This document shows, one piece after another, positions 33,116 through 43,814 of a stretch of DNA of 64,000 nt. The notes under the pieces are model-generated. The model was not told the origin of the DNA. It saw only the letters and a program-made list of their open reading frames with translations, and did not search any database. Within the stretch, counting starts at the first letter, position 1, and each line of letters begins with the position of its first letter. The position numbers and the translations under genes were made by a program. This stretch comes from Sympetrum striolatum (lineage: Eukaryota > Arthropoda > Insecta > Odonata > Libellulidae), in contig OX388348.1 in the NCBI GenBank assembly GCA_947579665.1, positions 7,068,001 through 7,132,000 on the forward strand, read 5' to 3'.

Positions 33116-35106
33116 CTAAATTGTTGCAACTACATATACAAATGTGTTATCTAAGTATCTTGATAGCTTTGAAGCCCTTTTCTTTACGAAAGTGAAATAT
33201 AATTGAATAGGAAATTAGAATAGCTGGAAATGTACCCCCTGCTATACGCCAACAGATACTCTGTAGAATTTATATAATGCAGGTATACTCAGCAAAATGA
33301 AAATCAAGTATTTCCTGTAATTTGCCAATCTCAACTTGGTCCATCGGAGACCATTTTCAACATGGTACGTCATACAGTTGCTTATATCTTTGGTTAGGAA
33401 TTTCTCGATTTTCTCCGAGTTCTGAGAGGTAGAACAATGATAGGAAAGAGTGAAGCAGAACATAAGAGATACTTCGGGTTGGGAGATTCCACCTCCACCT
33501 TCATTAATCACCTCATGGGCAAGGAGGATTTTAGCCCTTCGAAGCAAGACTCCACAAGGGGTCCAAATGAAGAAAGGTGGAACTCTAGGAGACAATGGGG
33601 TTTCCTTTAACCCAAAGGCTAACCAAGGAGATCACACAATTTTTGCGGGAATGGTTAGGAAACAAAAACGTTTTAATAAAAAGAAACTCCAACACTCAAT
33701 TCAATAGCAGACCTACTAATAGCACTTTGCAGGCAGTGTCGTGAAGCTCCTCTATTGCTTCCCTTCAAACAATTCTTTTTCCTAAAAATTGAGCCTTTGC
33801 TTTCACCTGGATTTCCCAGTCTATTCATATGGTTCTTACTGGAGACATCCCTTCTCTTGAACCTCCAAATTGGGATAATTTCTAGAAGGACGAAAATAAC
33901 GAAGGATTTTGGAATGGCAAAAGAAAGAAACAATTTCACCAAGATTTAACTATAAGATCAATATCTAAGGTATAATATTCATGATTTAGTTAAGTTTTCA
34001 TTTTTTTTACAATTATATTCATATCGACAATTAATTTTCATTTGAGTTCAGTCTTGATTTATTGAGGAAAAAACACAGTTGTACTTTTATTCTCGCCCAA
34101 TTTAGCCGTTGTATCAATGTAATTATCGTCCTCCTAGAATTAACCTATAAATTGCAATAGGTGGAGAAGTAATTTTGTTTATTTTCCTTTATCAACAAAT
34201 TTCTTTATTTTACAAAGTTATTGATACCGTTATCGATTGTGCATTACGAAAGTTCGTTTACTGGTAGCCCTCAAAATATACTTTATATTTTCTTCTAATG
34301 CTCCATTTATGTTCATAATTGTCCTTCGTTTACTTAAAATGTTTCGTAAGCCTTAGGTCCAATATATATTTCTTTTTCCGTTCAAAAGTATTCATATTTC
34401 AATCAATGTCAAAAGTATAACCTTTCGATTGTTATATACAGTAAATATTTGAAATGACTGGAATGTCAATGTATGTCAATGGAATATCAAAATAAGAGTA
34501 ATTAATACTTAAAATACAATTTGTATAATATTTTATAGTGTTTAAAATTTTCAGTCAGCATATATCTTTCCTAGACATGCGCTACGCACCTCTGTTTACG
34601 AGCGACTGATTCCATTTCTGTATCAAAGTAATTAAATATTTGAGGAATTTGTCTATAATATCCACAAGAGAAGAGAATTGAATACTCATAACACACTTGG
34701 AATGGTATTTTGTTCTTGAAATGCTCCTCAGTGCGTATATATCATTTTAAGTCATGCACTGCATAGCGGCGACTACAAGCAACGTATCCCATTTCCATGG
34801 GATCAGTCGCCGGTCGCCGGTGTACGCTCGAATCAAGTCGCCCATAGTCCCCTGCAGTGGACAACACTCCATTCCTTTCTGTGTATTGGGATTAGTCGCG
34901 CATATACGGCCATATACGCATCACTCGTAGTCACTTCCAGTGGAAGACCAGCCTTACATCAATGAGAGTTATTAGAAAAAAACATTTTCCAAAAGTAAAA
35001 AATTAAATTGGTTGTTGCCTTTATGTTTCCTTCTGAAGTATTTGGGGTTCAGGCTCACATTATACTTGGGCAAACTCCACCAATGTCAAAATAATTCAAA
35101 ACCAAG
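33116..35106. other. Intronic, no gene recognised
   Basis: Nothing identifiable. 34760-34945 is a GC-richer patch (AGTCGCCGGTCGCCGGTGTA) that stands out from the AT-rich surroundings and may be an unidentified repeat. Confidence 0.4.
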
Positions 35107-35121
35107 CTACTATACCATGGT

Positions 35122-35697
35122 TCTTGGCAACACTCGACATCTGAAATATGTTTCGTAAAATCATTTTAAAATTATGGCAGGACTCATGGCTGACCATCGA
35201 AAATAATAAATTGCGTGAGATAAAGTCCGTCCCTGCCCCTTGGTCTTCCTCTATCAGGAGAAGTAGGCGGGAGGAAGTAGTGATCACACGCTTGAGGATA
35301 GGGCATTGTGCACTAACGCACTTGTATCCCTTCACGCAATAGAAGAATCCACCATATTGTGACCACTGTGAATCTCGCCTAACTATAAGACACCTCCTGA
35401 CTGAATGTACCAAATATCAGTGCATCAGAAATAGGTATCTCCAAGGTAATCTTAAGGAAATTCTGGGGGACGATGTGGAAAAATTAGGCTCTGTCCTTAA
35501 ATTCTTAAGTGAAGTAAAATTAATTAAACAGATTTAAAAATATAAAATAGATTAAAAATATAAGTAATGAAGAATAAATTTGAATAGGATTTTTAAATTT
35601 CAACTTATGTTAAAAATAAAACAATATCATGATACATATATCTCCTCTCCAACATGACCTTTGCTGTCGAGGCACCTTATAACCCTTACTACTACTA
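35122..35697 (+). mobile_element. 5'-truncated I-clade LINE with 15-bp TSD
   Basis: CTACTATACCATGGT occurs at 35107-35121 and again at 35698-35712, flanking a truncated LINE 3' end that finishes in a short TAC/CTA microsatellite (35687-35702). Such simple-repeat tails and 5' truncation are usual for I-group elements. It sits in the 9.9-kb cotransporter intron, antisense to the gene. Confidence 0.82.
35148..35538 (+). pseudogene. I-clade LINE ORF2 C-terminus
   Basis: Plus frame from about 35160: LWQDSWLTIENNKLREIKSV, RRSRREEVVITRLRIGHCAL, a TAG at 35340-35342, then in the same frame KNPPYCDHCESRLTIRHLLT with ECTKY (a C-x2-C-x7-H-x4-C zinc knuckle), ending KLIKQI at a TAA near 35538. This is the end of the RNase H/zinc-knuckle tail of I/R1/LOA-type LINEs. 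Only one stop codon is seen, so the copy is fairly young. Confidence 0.78.
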
Positions 35698-36465
35698 CTA
35701 CTATACCATGGTCACCAGATACTATCATATATTTTGTATTAAATCATCCATACATCTAAAACCTATCTTTCAGCCAGAAAAAAACGGACTTGAAAAAAGT
35801 TTGAAGGGGCCGGGAATTATTCCTGGGTGCATGCCCTTATGAGCAAAGTACCTTTAGCCAGTTCCTCTCTTTCAGTATTATCTTGCAGCAAAGAATTATC
35901 ATAGAACTTCATTCAATAGAGAATATTAACTGCCTGAATTTTCTTAATCAGCAAAAGTGCTTCAATATTTTGATATTAAACAATCTGTCTACTCAATAAA
36001 ATATATCAAAATTCATAGATTTAGATGAAATCTGAAACTGGATGAAAGTATGCATAAAATCATTATCTCAAGAAAAACAGTAATTTAATTTCTACTACCT
36101 AATAGTAATGCAAATAAGGTTTCAAATATTATAGAAGATACAAATATCAACCATCTTGAAATTGAAAAGACAAAGAATTCTGTATGTATTATAAATGAAT
36201 CTTATTAAATCACTTCACAGTTCTACAAGGACTCATTTGGGTGATAATGAAAGACAGAATTCGACACTATTAAAAAGCATAAAAATATAATTTGAAATAC
36301 GAAAATTGAAGCATTTCAAATTTAATGACACCTTGTACCATGCTAAATCTTGTTTACCAAAAACATAAACTGGCTATTCACAAATTAAGTAATTCATTGT
36401 TCAATAGGTTAACCTTCAGGATAATTTAACAATATTTGGTTAAAATTTAAGGAGGAAAAACTCAC

Positions 36466-36716
36466 TGAATGATATTGAAATACTGTAGAACAGCCTCCCT
36501 ATCACTCGTTCGCCAGTCAGACTTGAATCCCATGAGAAGCATGTTGGGCTTGAGTTTGCCCAATCCAGCAATTGTCATCAGAGACCTGGCACCTGTTTCC
36601 AGCTCACCATCTTCACCACCTTCCGCAATTGCATAAAAAGCTTTCACCTTGTGCCGGAAAAGCCATCTGTATGTCTTCCTAGTGATGGCATTGTGAACAG
36701 CTTGAGAATAAGATCC
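36466..36716 (-). CDS. NKCC: Cation-chloride cotransporter exon 3 of the visible set
   Basis: A 251-nt exon between CTTGCAG and GTGAGT on minus. It encodes GSYSQAVHNAITRKTYRW, LFRHKVKAFYAIAE, an acidic insert (GGEDGELETG), then LGKLKPNMLLMGFKSDW and EAVLQYFNII. It matches the SLC12 C-terminal segment 'KAFY...G...[23 protein letters not shown]'. It joins in phase 0 to the HIIK end of the preceding exon and leaves CA for the next exon to complete His. The codons are intact and the splice signals good. Confidence 0.95.
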
Positions 36717-36797
36717 CTGCAAGATTCAAATCATTCAACGAAAACCCTTAAAATATTTGCCTCATCCTACCTCTAAATGAGCAAACATAAAGATCCA

Positions 36798-36857
36798 AAC
36801 CCCAGGGATGATCACCATGAAAATTGTCAATTTTCATGGTGATCATCTCTGGGGTTT
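36798..36857. repeat. Short near-perfect hairpin (29-bp arms)
   Basis: AAACCCCAGGGATGATCACC begins a 29-nt arm that pairs with 36829-36857 with one mismatch and a 2-nt centre. It lies 82 bp upstream (in gene direction) of exon 3's acceptor, inside the 14.9-kb intron. Transcribed with the gene it would fold as a strong hairpin. Confidence 0.8.
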
Positions 36858-37318
36858 CGGTCTTACATATATATCTAATATATGCAAATGAACGCCTTGA
36901 TGAAATTATTAAAAGAGACTTTTCAAAATAAATAAGTGAAATACTAAAAATTTTAATAGAACGAAATTGTTTTCATAGATAAGATTATGTAGATGACTTC
37001 TAAAAATAAAGGAATAATTTTGTATGTGCCGAAGCAACCACCTCTATGCAAAGGAAGATGGTAATCAAGAAATTATAAATTTAAAGAATCAGTATGTACA
37101 AAAGTGATGTGTGTGATTGTTCAATTTAAATACAGTACTTAGTTTTCATTTTCCAGACATTTCTCTTTCTAACTGAATAATTAATAAGGAGAGACTCACT
37201 TTTATCCAGGGATTTTGATGACATTTTTTTGGTAATGCAGTAAGTGGAGTAATGAAAAAACATGTATTGGCATTTCATGTTAATGGGCCTGTTTCTTTAA
37301 AATAATTAATTGAAAAAA

Positions 37319-38175
37319 TCTGATGTGGCCAACACATGACTTTCCCTGTAATTAATGAAAACAGAAGCCTATGCCGGTAATATATAACTGCAAAACAATG
37401 AGTGTTACAGAAAAATGTTTCAAACAAAAGTTGTAGTAAAATACATTATCTATAATTTTTTTACAAATTATATATAAGTACATCACATTCTGTCAGAGAT
37501 ATTTAAGAAAAACTACAATTTTTGGATAAAAAGAAACTTATAGTTAGCATGTATTAACTAATAACTCCTAAACAATCAGTGTTACGAAAAAATATTTCAA
37601 ACAAAAGTTGTAGTAATGTACAATATCTATAACTTTTGTATGTAATTGTATATAACTACATTGCATTCTGACAGATATCTGTATGAAAAACTTCCATTTC
37701 TATATAAACAACAACTTCCTGTTAACTATTAATCAAGAATAACTCCTAAACAATCAGTGTTATGAAAAAATGTTTCAAACAAAAGTTGTAGTAAAGTACA
37801 TTATTATAACTTTTGTATATAATTGTATATACCTACATCGCATTCTGACAGAGATATTTAAGAAACAAAATTTTATTCTGGATAAACTGCAGCTCCCGGT
37901 TAAGCCGTATTCATCAAAAACTAAGCAACTCTTGGTATTGTTAGGAAAATACTAAATATGAATTTTGAAAATGATCGGATAATTACTTTTTAAGATAGAG
38001 CGCCCACAAACATTTTTACCACAGACAGACGCGCACACACATAGACTGGCATGTTCGGGAAAATGGCAAAAACGAACTCTATGGGCACCAAAACATCTAT
38101 TTCCGTTGAAATCTGTAAGTCAAATATTTTTGGGAATACAATACTTCCTCTATACTACATAAAGGGAGAAAGTAA
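37319..38175 (-). repeat. Family-X repeat, minus copy with 178-bp tandem units
   Basis: Both ends match the plus copy at 42306-49480: on minus it begins ACTTTCTCC...TATAGAGGAAGTATTG and ends ATGTGTTGGCCACATCAGAT. Inside are three tandem units of 177-178 bp, each with CAAACAAAAGTTGTAGTA (37421, 37598 and 37776). No coding or terminal inverted repeat; the family is not classified. Confidence 0.75.
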
Positions 38176-38260
38176 AAATTTATAATCTGCATATAGGCAA
38201 CCCCACATTACACAACAGCGCTAGCCAAATTGGTAGAGAACAACCCACTATTTCTAAGTA

Positions 38261-38419
38261 AAATATTCATGGTTTTTGGGTTCTCTTCCACGTATTTGTT
38301 TTTGTCGGACGATGTTTCGACCGCAGGTCGAAAACCTGAAGACGACTGCTGGAATGTGGTCGAAACATCGTCCGACAAAAACAAATACGTGGAAGAGAAC
38401 CCAAAAACCATGAATATTT
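38261..38419. ncRNA. Perfect 62-bp inverted repeat with hammerhead-like motif
   Basis: 38261-38322 is the exact complement of 38358-38419, with a 35-nt loop. Loop plus right arm read CTGAAGA (38336-38342), a CGAC...GTCG stem, then GAAAC, the order of a hammerhead-ribozyme core as found in Penelope-like element termini. The arrangement resembles the inverted-LTR scars left by Penelope-like elements, but no coding part of such an element is attached here. Confidence 0.6.
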
Positions 38420-38459
38420 CACTTGAACGCCACGGAAATCTACGAAGTTATTTCTAAGT

Positions 38460-40195
38460 AATTTACTAATTTAATTTTCTTTAGTTATATATTTTCTTCT
38501 TACTCACTGATAGACTTAAAGGCAATATTTCTAGTCCTGCACACAATATCCGATCGAATAACCTTTTCAATTTCAACCAAATGAATTTCAATGACAGTCT
38601 CACTAAAAACTGATTGTTCATAACATTGCTTTCTGAACAGCTGCCTTTTTAAACTTGATAATAGTATCATAAAATAGCATCTGCAAGAAGAGTTTCATTT
38701 AAGGTTTTTAACGACTATCCTAAGAATTCAAAAGGAACTTGCATTAGACTAATTCAGGATTTCATTATTAAAGTAGCTCATTTCCTCCAGAATTTAATTA
38801 ATATAACAATCACAAGATGTTTATAGTTGTTGGTTTGATAATAAAAACTCACCTATGACTACATACATATAAGCAGGTAACTTCTTGGTTAATGGGAAAA
38901 TTTCCAGAGCCTTTCTTGGTGTCACCTCTGCTCTTGAACACAACTCAACCTAACATTTATCCAAAAATGTAGGGATATTGGAAGACGAACATCCTTCAGT
39001 CAGAAAATGAGAATATAGTTGAGGAGAAACTTATGTCCCTTAAAGCAAGAGCCTATCACCAGCATGTTAATGAACCAATGACATTAAATGTGCACATGTG
39101 TATCGTTGGAGACTTCCTTTTATTTAATATCTTCCAATTCATGGCAATTGTGCTTCTAGCTTCAATATGGTTGTATTAACCACTTACCGTTACTGAGAGA
39201 AAGAAAAGTTCTATGGATTTTTAAATGAAATTAATTTCAATCAATAATGAAATCTTTGAATTTAATGTTAACAAGGTCAGCCTCACCTCAGGAATGTGTG
39301 AAGGTATTTCCAAGGTAAACTTATTGTTACCCTCTTGAACATGACCATAACAGTTCTATTGCAATGATTATTGAAGTCGATGCTAAAGAATTATTTTGGT
39401 GACATTTAGGAACAGCTCATAAAATTTAATTAGTTATGCAATTCAGTGAAATCACGCAAGTGCAATGGTTTTTAGTTTAGTTAATCACTTTCTGGCTCAT
39501 CTGTGGTCCACAAATGCCTCCAGCTTCCTGCATGCAAAGGAAAACTTTAGGTATTAATTTACTAGAAGCTGTGATTGCGTAACATTTACATTAATTTGGG
39601 ATGGAGTTAAAAATCCTAGGGTATTCTAATGAGAAAATGCATGAGCTCGAAATGAAAAATCGCCTTGGTCACCAGGAGGAATGTTTGTTTACTACGAAGA
39701 AATTTAACAAAATTTAAATTCATTTTTCCATAGTTCTCACAATTCAGATTTGAAAATGATATTTCATAACTAAAACTAGAATCTTCAATTAATTTCCTTT
39801 CTCTTTGTACTTGTCTCAATTTCCTAGGACCAAGTTATTCATGGCTTAGTTACTGTGTACAGTTTGTTTACTAATATGTAATCCATTTCATTTTTGGCTC
39901 CATTGGGACCTCTACTTTAGGGTGGGCCGAAAAAAAGTTTGATGCAGGAAAAAACCTTTTCTTCTTCAAATTTGCCATAAGCGGGAAAGTTGTGAAATGA
40001 TATGAGGATATCGCATGCAATATTTTTTCAAAATTGGATAATATTAACAACTGCAGCCTGAGCCCTAAAGTTTAAAAATTTACGAAAATACAGTGAATTT
40101 GCCAATGCTCACAACTTTTTAACTATTTCCATGCATCATCTACATAAAATAAAATAAAATTTTGAGGATCTAAATACATAGAAATACATTCAGTG
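38460..40195. other. Intronic, nothing recognised
   Basis: AT-rich sequence without genes, paired repeats or RNA genes that I can identify. Confidence 0.45.
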
Positions 40196-40199
40196 TTGA

Positions 40200-41280
40200 T
40201 ACTTACTTAAATGTTGGTATGTAGAATACCTGTCTCCATAGGCTTTTGTTTCTCATTTGCGCCTGTATTTTTTCAATGTTTGTGTGTGTTTGGAAATGAA
40301 GAGTCCATGGACCTAGGGGTCTAGAAGGTACGACTGGTAGGAAGACATCCCCAAAGGAGGAATGCGGTACTGTGGTGTAAGGTAGCACGAGGTGAACTGG
40401 ATTTCCCCCAGGTAAGTGCTAGCAACAATGATGATGGTTTCTAACGAATGGAGTTAAGTCAGCTGCGGGTCAAGGAGCCACGCTGCAATGCTGTTGGAGA
40501 GCATTACTGCCATGCTGGATCTGCTGCCATCCGGGTTGTCATTCCAGTATATTGTGAAGCCAGGGGTGGACCATTGGGTGTGTGGAGACAAGTTTTTCTC
40601 CTGCAGCAGAATGATGTCAAAATTTTGTTGCCCAAGTAAATGTAGGAGCCCCAGCATCTTCCAGACAATAGCTCTGCCTACATTCCATGTGAGGATGGAG
40701 AGTGCCCTTCTAGTGGTGTCTTTAGGGTCCACTGCACGGTGCTAGGAGGTCCCAGAGGCTTAGGGAAAATTGTTGGAATTAGGAGATGACGGTCTCTGGT
40801 GCTGGGAAAAGGCGACGTTTGATGCCTTTGCCACAGTGGAATGCTGAGTTTGGCTGCTGTTTCTTCATTATTTTGGCACAGCCAGGGATGGGTGGGGAAA
40901 TCCATATGTAGCGTTTTCCTTTGTGGACGTTGGACCTGGGGAGGCACGAACAGTGGAGTTGAGTTCGACCTTGTATTGGTGGTAAGTGGAGAAGTAGGCT
41001 GGAAGGTGGGTGCCTATGGAAAGTCACTGCAAGGGGCTGCTGGAAGGTGCGGATTACATCTTCTTCTCTTTTGTGGCAATCCAGACTGTGCATTTTCAAG
41101 ACATTGCAGGATGTGCACCATCGCAGTTGCAGCAAAGGGCTTCCTCCATTCGTGGTTTGGTGCAGGCCAAAGGATGGCCAGAATATCACCCTTGACGGAA
41201 ATGGTATGCAGTGCCCACTTTGCTTTCGGAAGCACCCTTGGGTGCCAGGGCACCAAAAAAGGTTGAATGTCCGGCCCTAA
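40200..41280 (-). pseudogene. LINE relic: zinc-knuckle ORF1 end and endonuclease start
   Basis: On minus, 40732-40454 encodes RRALSILTWNVGRAIVWKML, NFDIILLQEKNLSP and FTIYWNDNPDGSRSSMAVML, the first half of a LINE AP-endonuclease (WN, LLQE motifs). Upstream, 41346-40779 gives overlapping broken frames with a Cys/His set (WCTSCNVLKMHSLDCHKRE) suggesting a nucleic-acid-binding knuckle of the preceding ORF. 40450-40203 may hold more endonuclease in other frames. The GC content is higher than the flanks. The clade is not determined, and RT is absent. Confidence 0.6.
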
Positions 41281-41319
41281 AGGTATATCCGGAGAAGCGT
41301 CTATATATATTAGATATTT

Positions 41320-42305
41320 ATTGATTTTTACACTCACCTTATGCATTCATTTTGTTAGGTTAAACTAACATTTTTGGCTTGTTGTTATTCATTTATATAT
41401 TTTTTCGTGTCCTGAAAATTTCGATTGAACGTCTTTAGCTGGATTCCACACTTGAAAAATGTGCCACAAACATGGTGTTAAAACTAATTCGCAATAATAG
41501 TTCTTCCCCTGATTGACATTTTGCTGGTTGTATGTGCCCAATTTGTGATGCCACACTTTAAACAAATTTTAAAAAATGTGGCATAATTTAAATTAGCGTG
41601 CTTTAGTAAAAATAAGAAGAATGACGTAGTATTTTAAAATTTTTATTTGCCAAATTAACCCCTTTATGGCATACAGGGAGCTAGAATCGAAATATCTGGC
41701 CAAAAATAAGAAAATAGTTTTCTTGAGTACAGACTCTGAGACTTTGCATGGCCATAGAAGCACCTTCGCCCATAGATCCTTTCAAAAATGAGGTCATCAT
41801 GGAGGGTGGCCATCCACCGGCTCTGCATCACTAACGAAAAGTTGGTTTATTTATCGGAGATGCAAATTATTGCAGGTTTTTATTTCAATTACTCTTCATA
41901 GAGCTTTGATGTTAAGTGTTACAAGTTACATCTGGCTACATCACGGCTAATTTTATCTCTTTATGTAAAAATTGGCTTTAAAACCAAGAACCGACATTCT
42001 GTGGAATTAATAACTCAAATATTCAACTGTAATCACTTGAATAATCTATTATGAAGATTAAAGAATGGTGTTATAACACTGCATTGATAATTATCCGATA
42101 ACTGCGCTCATTTGGGTTCAGTATTGGCTTGAAGCTTGCAAATTTTACAAAAATCAAAAACAGACATTTTTTGTGAATTTTGGTCAATTTTGACTCTCTG
42201 TAAAATTTTAATGCGTTGACATCAGGGTAAATAATTTTGTGGTAATAGGCGGAATTTTTTAAAAATGGCAAAGTTTTAAAGTCTGCACTAAAAAAAGGTG
42301 TAATT
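41320..42305. other. Intronic; dispersed-repeat scrap only
   Basis: 41697-41760 (GGCCAAAAATAAGAAAATAG onward) is similar to 29468-29520 (GGCCAAAAATAAGAAAGTAG), so a dispersed repeat fragment is present. 41281-41310 resembles the end of the modular tRNA-like repeat (TATCCGGAGAAGCGTCTATA). No gene. Confidence 0.5.
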
Positions 42306-42389
42306 TTTTACTTTCTCCATATACGAAGTATAGAGAAAGTATTGTAGGAAGTTTTCTCGGGTATCCAACCGGGTTACAGACAGGAACGG

Positions 42390-42433
42390 GTCCGACATTT
42401 CGACTAGTATCTCCGTAGTCATCTTCAGGGATG
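42390..42433 (-). ncRNA. Hammerhead-ribozyme-like motif, left end
   Basis: Read on minus: stem-I strand AUCC, core CUGAAGA, stem II GACUA/UAGUC with a 10-nt loop, then GAAAUGUC and GGAC. The strand order and core residues fit a minimal type-I-like hammerhead with a 2-bp stem III, as described for Penelope-like elements. One base after the core (U) is unpaired, and the GAAAU variant has a wobble in stem III, so activity is uncertain. Confidence 0.6.
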
Positions 42434-43225
42434 AAGTGCCGAGTAATGGAAGAGGTCCGGTATATATTCACTTTTTTCAACATAAAATTCACCATGGAAA
42501 ACGAAGAAAACGGCTGCCTTCCATTCCTTGATGTACTCGTCAAACGACGACCCGACGGCTCTCTAGGACACAGCGTATACCGGAAACCGATGCACACCGA
42601 CCAATATCTGAACGGGAAGAGCCATCATCAATCTTCACAAAGGAGATCAGTCCTATCCACTCTAATCCATCGTGCACAAGTCATCTCCGACCAGGATAAT
42701 ATTTCCAGTGAACTTAAACACCTTAGAACGACCTTCCTTCAAAATGGACATTCGACTAAGGAAGTAAACGGGGCCCTTAAAAAGGCCGTTTCCAGAACTC
42801 ACAAGGAGTGCAAAGAAGAGGAAGAGAAGCCGACGGCTACTGCCTGCATCCCCTATGTGGCCCCTGTATCGAGAATAATATCAAGAATCCTCACCAAAAA
42901 TAACATACGGACAATCCACAAACCACCTAGAAAATTGGGAAGTCTCCTGACGAATGTAAAGGATAAACTACACCTCAAAACACCGGGAGTTTACAGTATC
43001 CCATGTGATTGCGGAGCCGTATATATCGGTGAAACGGCCAGGACCATTGAGACGCGGATTAAGGAGCATGACCGCCACATCAGATTAAAACAGCCCGAGA
43101 AATCGGCAGTTGCTGAGCATTGTCTGGAGCAAAAACATCAAATAAACTTTGAAGACACCAAAGTTATTTGCAAAGCTCCACGTTTTTGCGACCAACTGTT
43201 AAAGAATCAATCGAAATTGAACTGA
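42431..43225 (+). pseudogene. Penelope-like RT thumb plus GIY-YIG endonuclease
   Basis: A 264-codon frame; element coding is convincing from about residue 12. NIKFTMENEENGCLPFLDVL and VYRKPMHTDQYLN are the C-terminal RT/thumb of Penelope-like elements. Then GVYSIPCDCGAVYIGETART holds the GIY-YIG motif (here GVY...YIG), followed by the conserved Arg/His helix (RIKEHDRHIR) and the downstream HCLEQKH. The frame stops at 43223-43225. The next frame continues with family-like residues (ESIEIELNENNINRDGGYPL, NKNWKPIL) to a stop at about 43343, so a one-base shift near 43200 has cut the C-terminus. The RT palm and fingers are missing. Confidence 0.88.
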
Positions 43226-43406
43226 ATGAAAATAATATCAATAGAGATGGAGGATACCCCCTCAACAAGAATTGGAAACCGATTCTCCGCAAAATCGCAG
43301 TGAGCCGCCAGCCAATAGGAGCAGACCACAACCGCGGCCAATGAAAAAAGTGAAAGGGACTTCAGTCCCCCCTATATATACCGGACCTCTTCCATTACTC
43401 GGCACT

Positions 43407-43814
43407 GCCTTGGGACTCCTGACGCGACATCGCCCAGAGGATCGCCTCCGCTTCTTATTTTGTGCTTATTGAGTGTTTAGTGACTTTTTTCTATGTGATT
43501 TCGGCCGGAACCTCATATGTGAAACGTGTGCTTCGGCAAGTCCACGGCCCTGAAAAGGGCCTTTTTTCACTTTGAAAATTTTTTTCGAACAATATTTTTC
43601 GATTGAAATTTTCACTTTTCTCGTCAAATTGTGTTGTACTTCAGTGACATTCGGACGTAATTACCCCCAAAAGTGCAATTACCCCTTTTTTTGTGTCGCC
43701 ACGAAAGGTCAAACTCTCCACCTTGCATTGGACTGTGTTACTCAAGTGTTGTGCGTGAAGTTTCTTCGCGTTCGCAGGGGCTACTCCCTCTGGGAGTAGC
43801 TCCAGTGTTACAAA
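43407..43814 (+). promoter_or_regulatory. 5' UTR / probable internal promoter of the LINE
   Basis: Non-coding leader between the upstream TSD and the ORF1 start. Jockey-group elements carry an internal RNA polymerase II promoter at the extreme 5' end. I see no TATA box, and the exact start site cannot be fixed from sequence alone. A GC-rich stem is possible at 43785-43805 (GGGAGTAGCTCC). Confidence 0.45.

Noticed and set aside
33242..33707. Overlapping open frames of about 85-117 codons
   Set aside because: No conserved motif or splice context; composition matches surrounding intron.
40841..41266. 141-codon plus-strand frame
   Set aside because: Shadow of the minus-strand LINE relic; the minus reading has the WN/LLQE endonuclease motifs.
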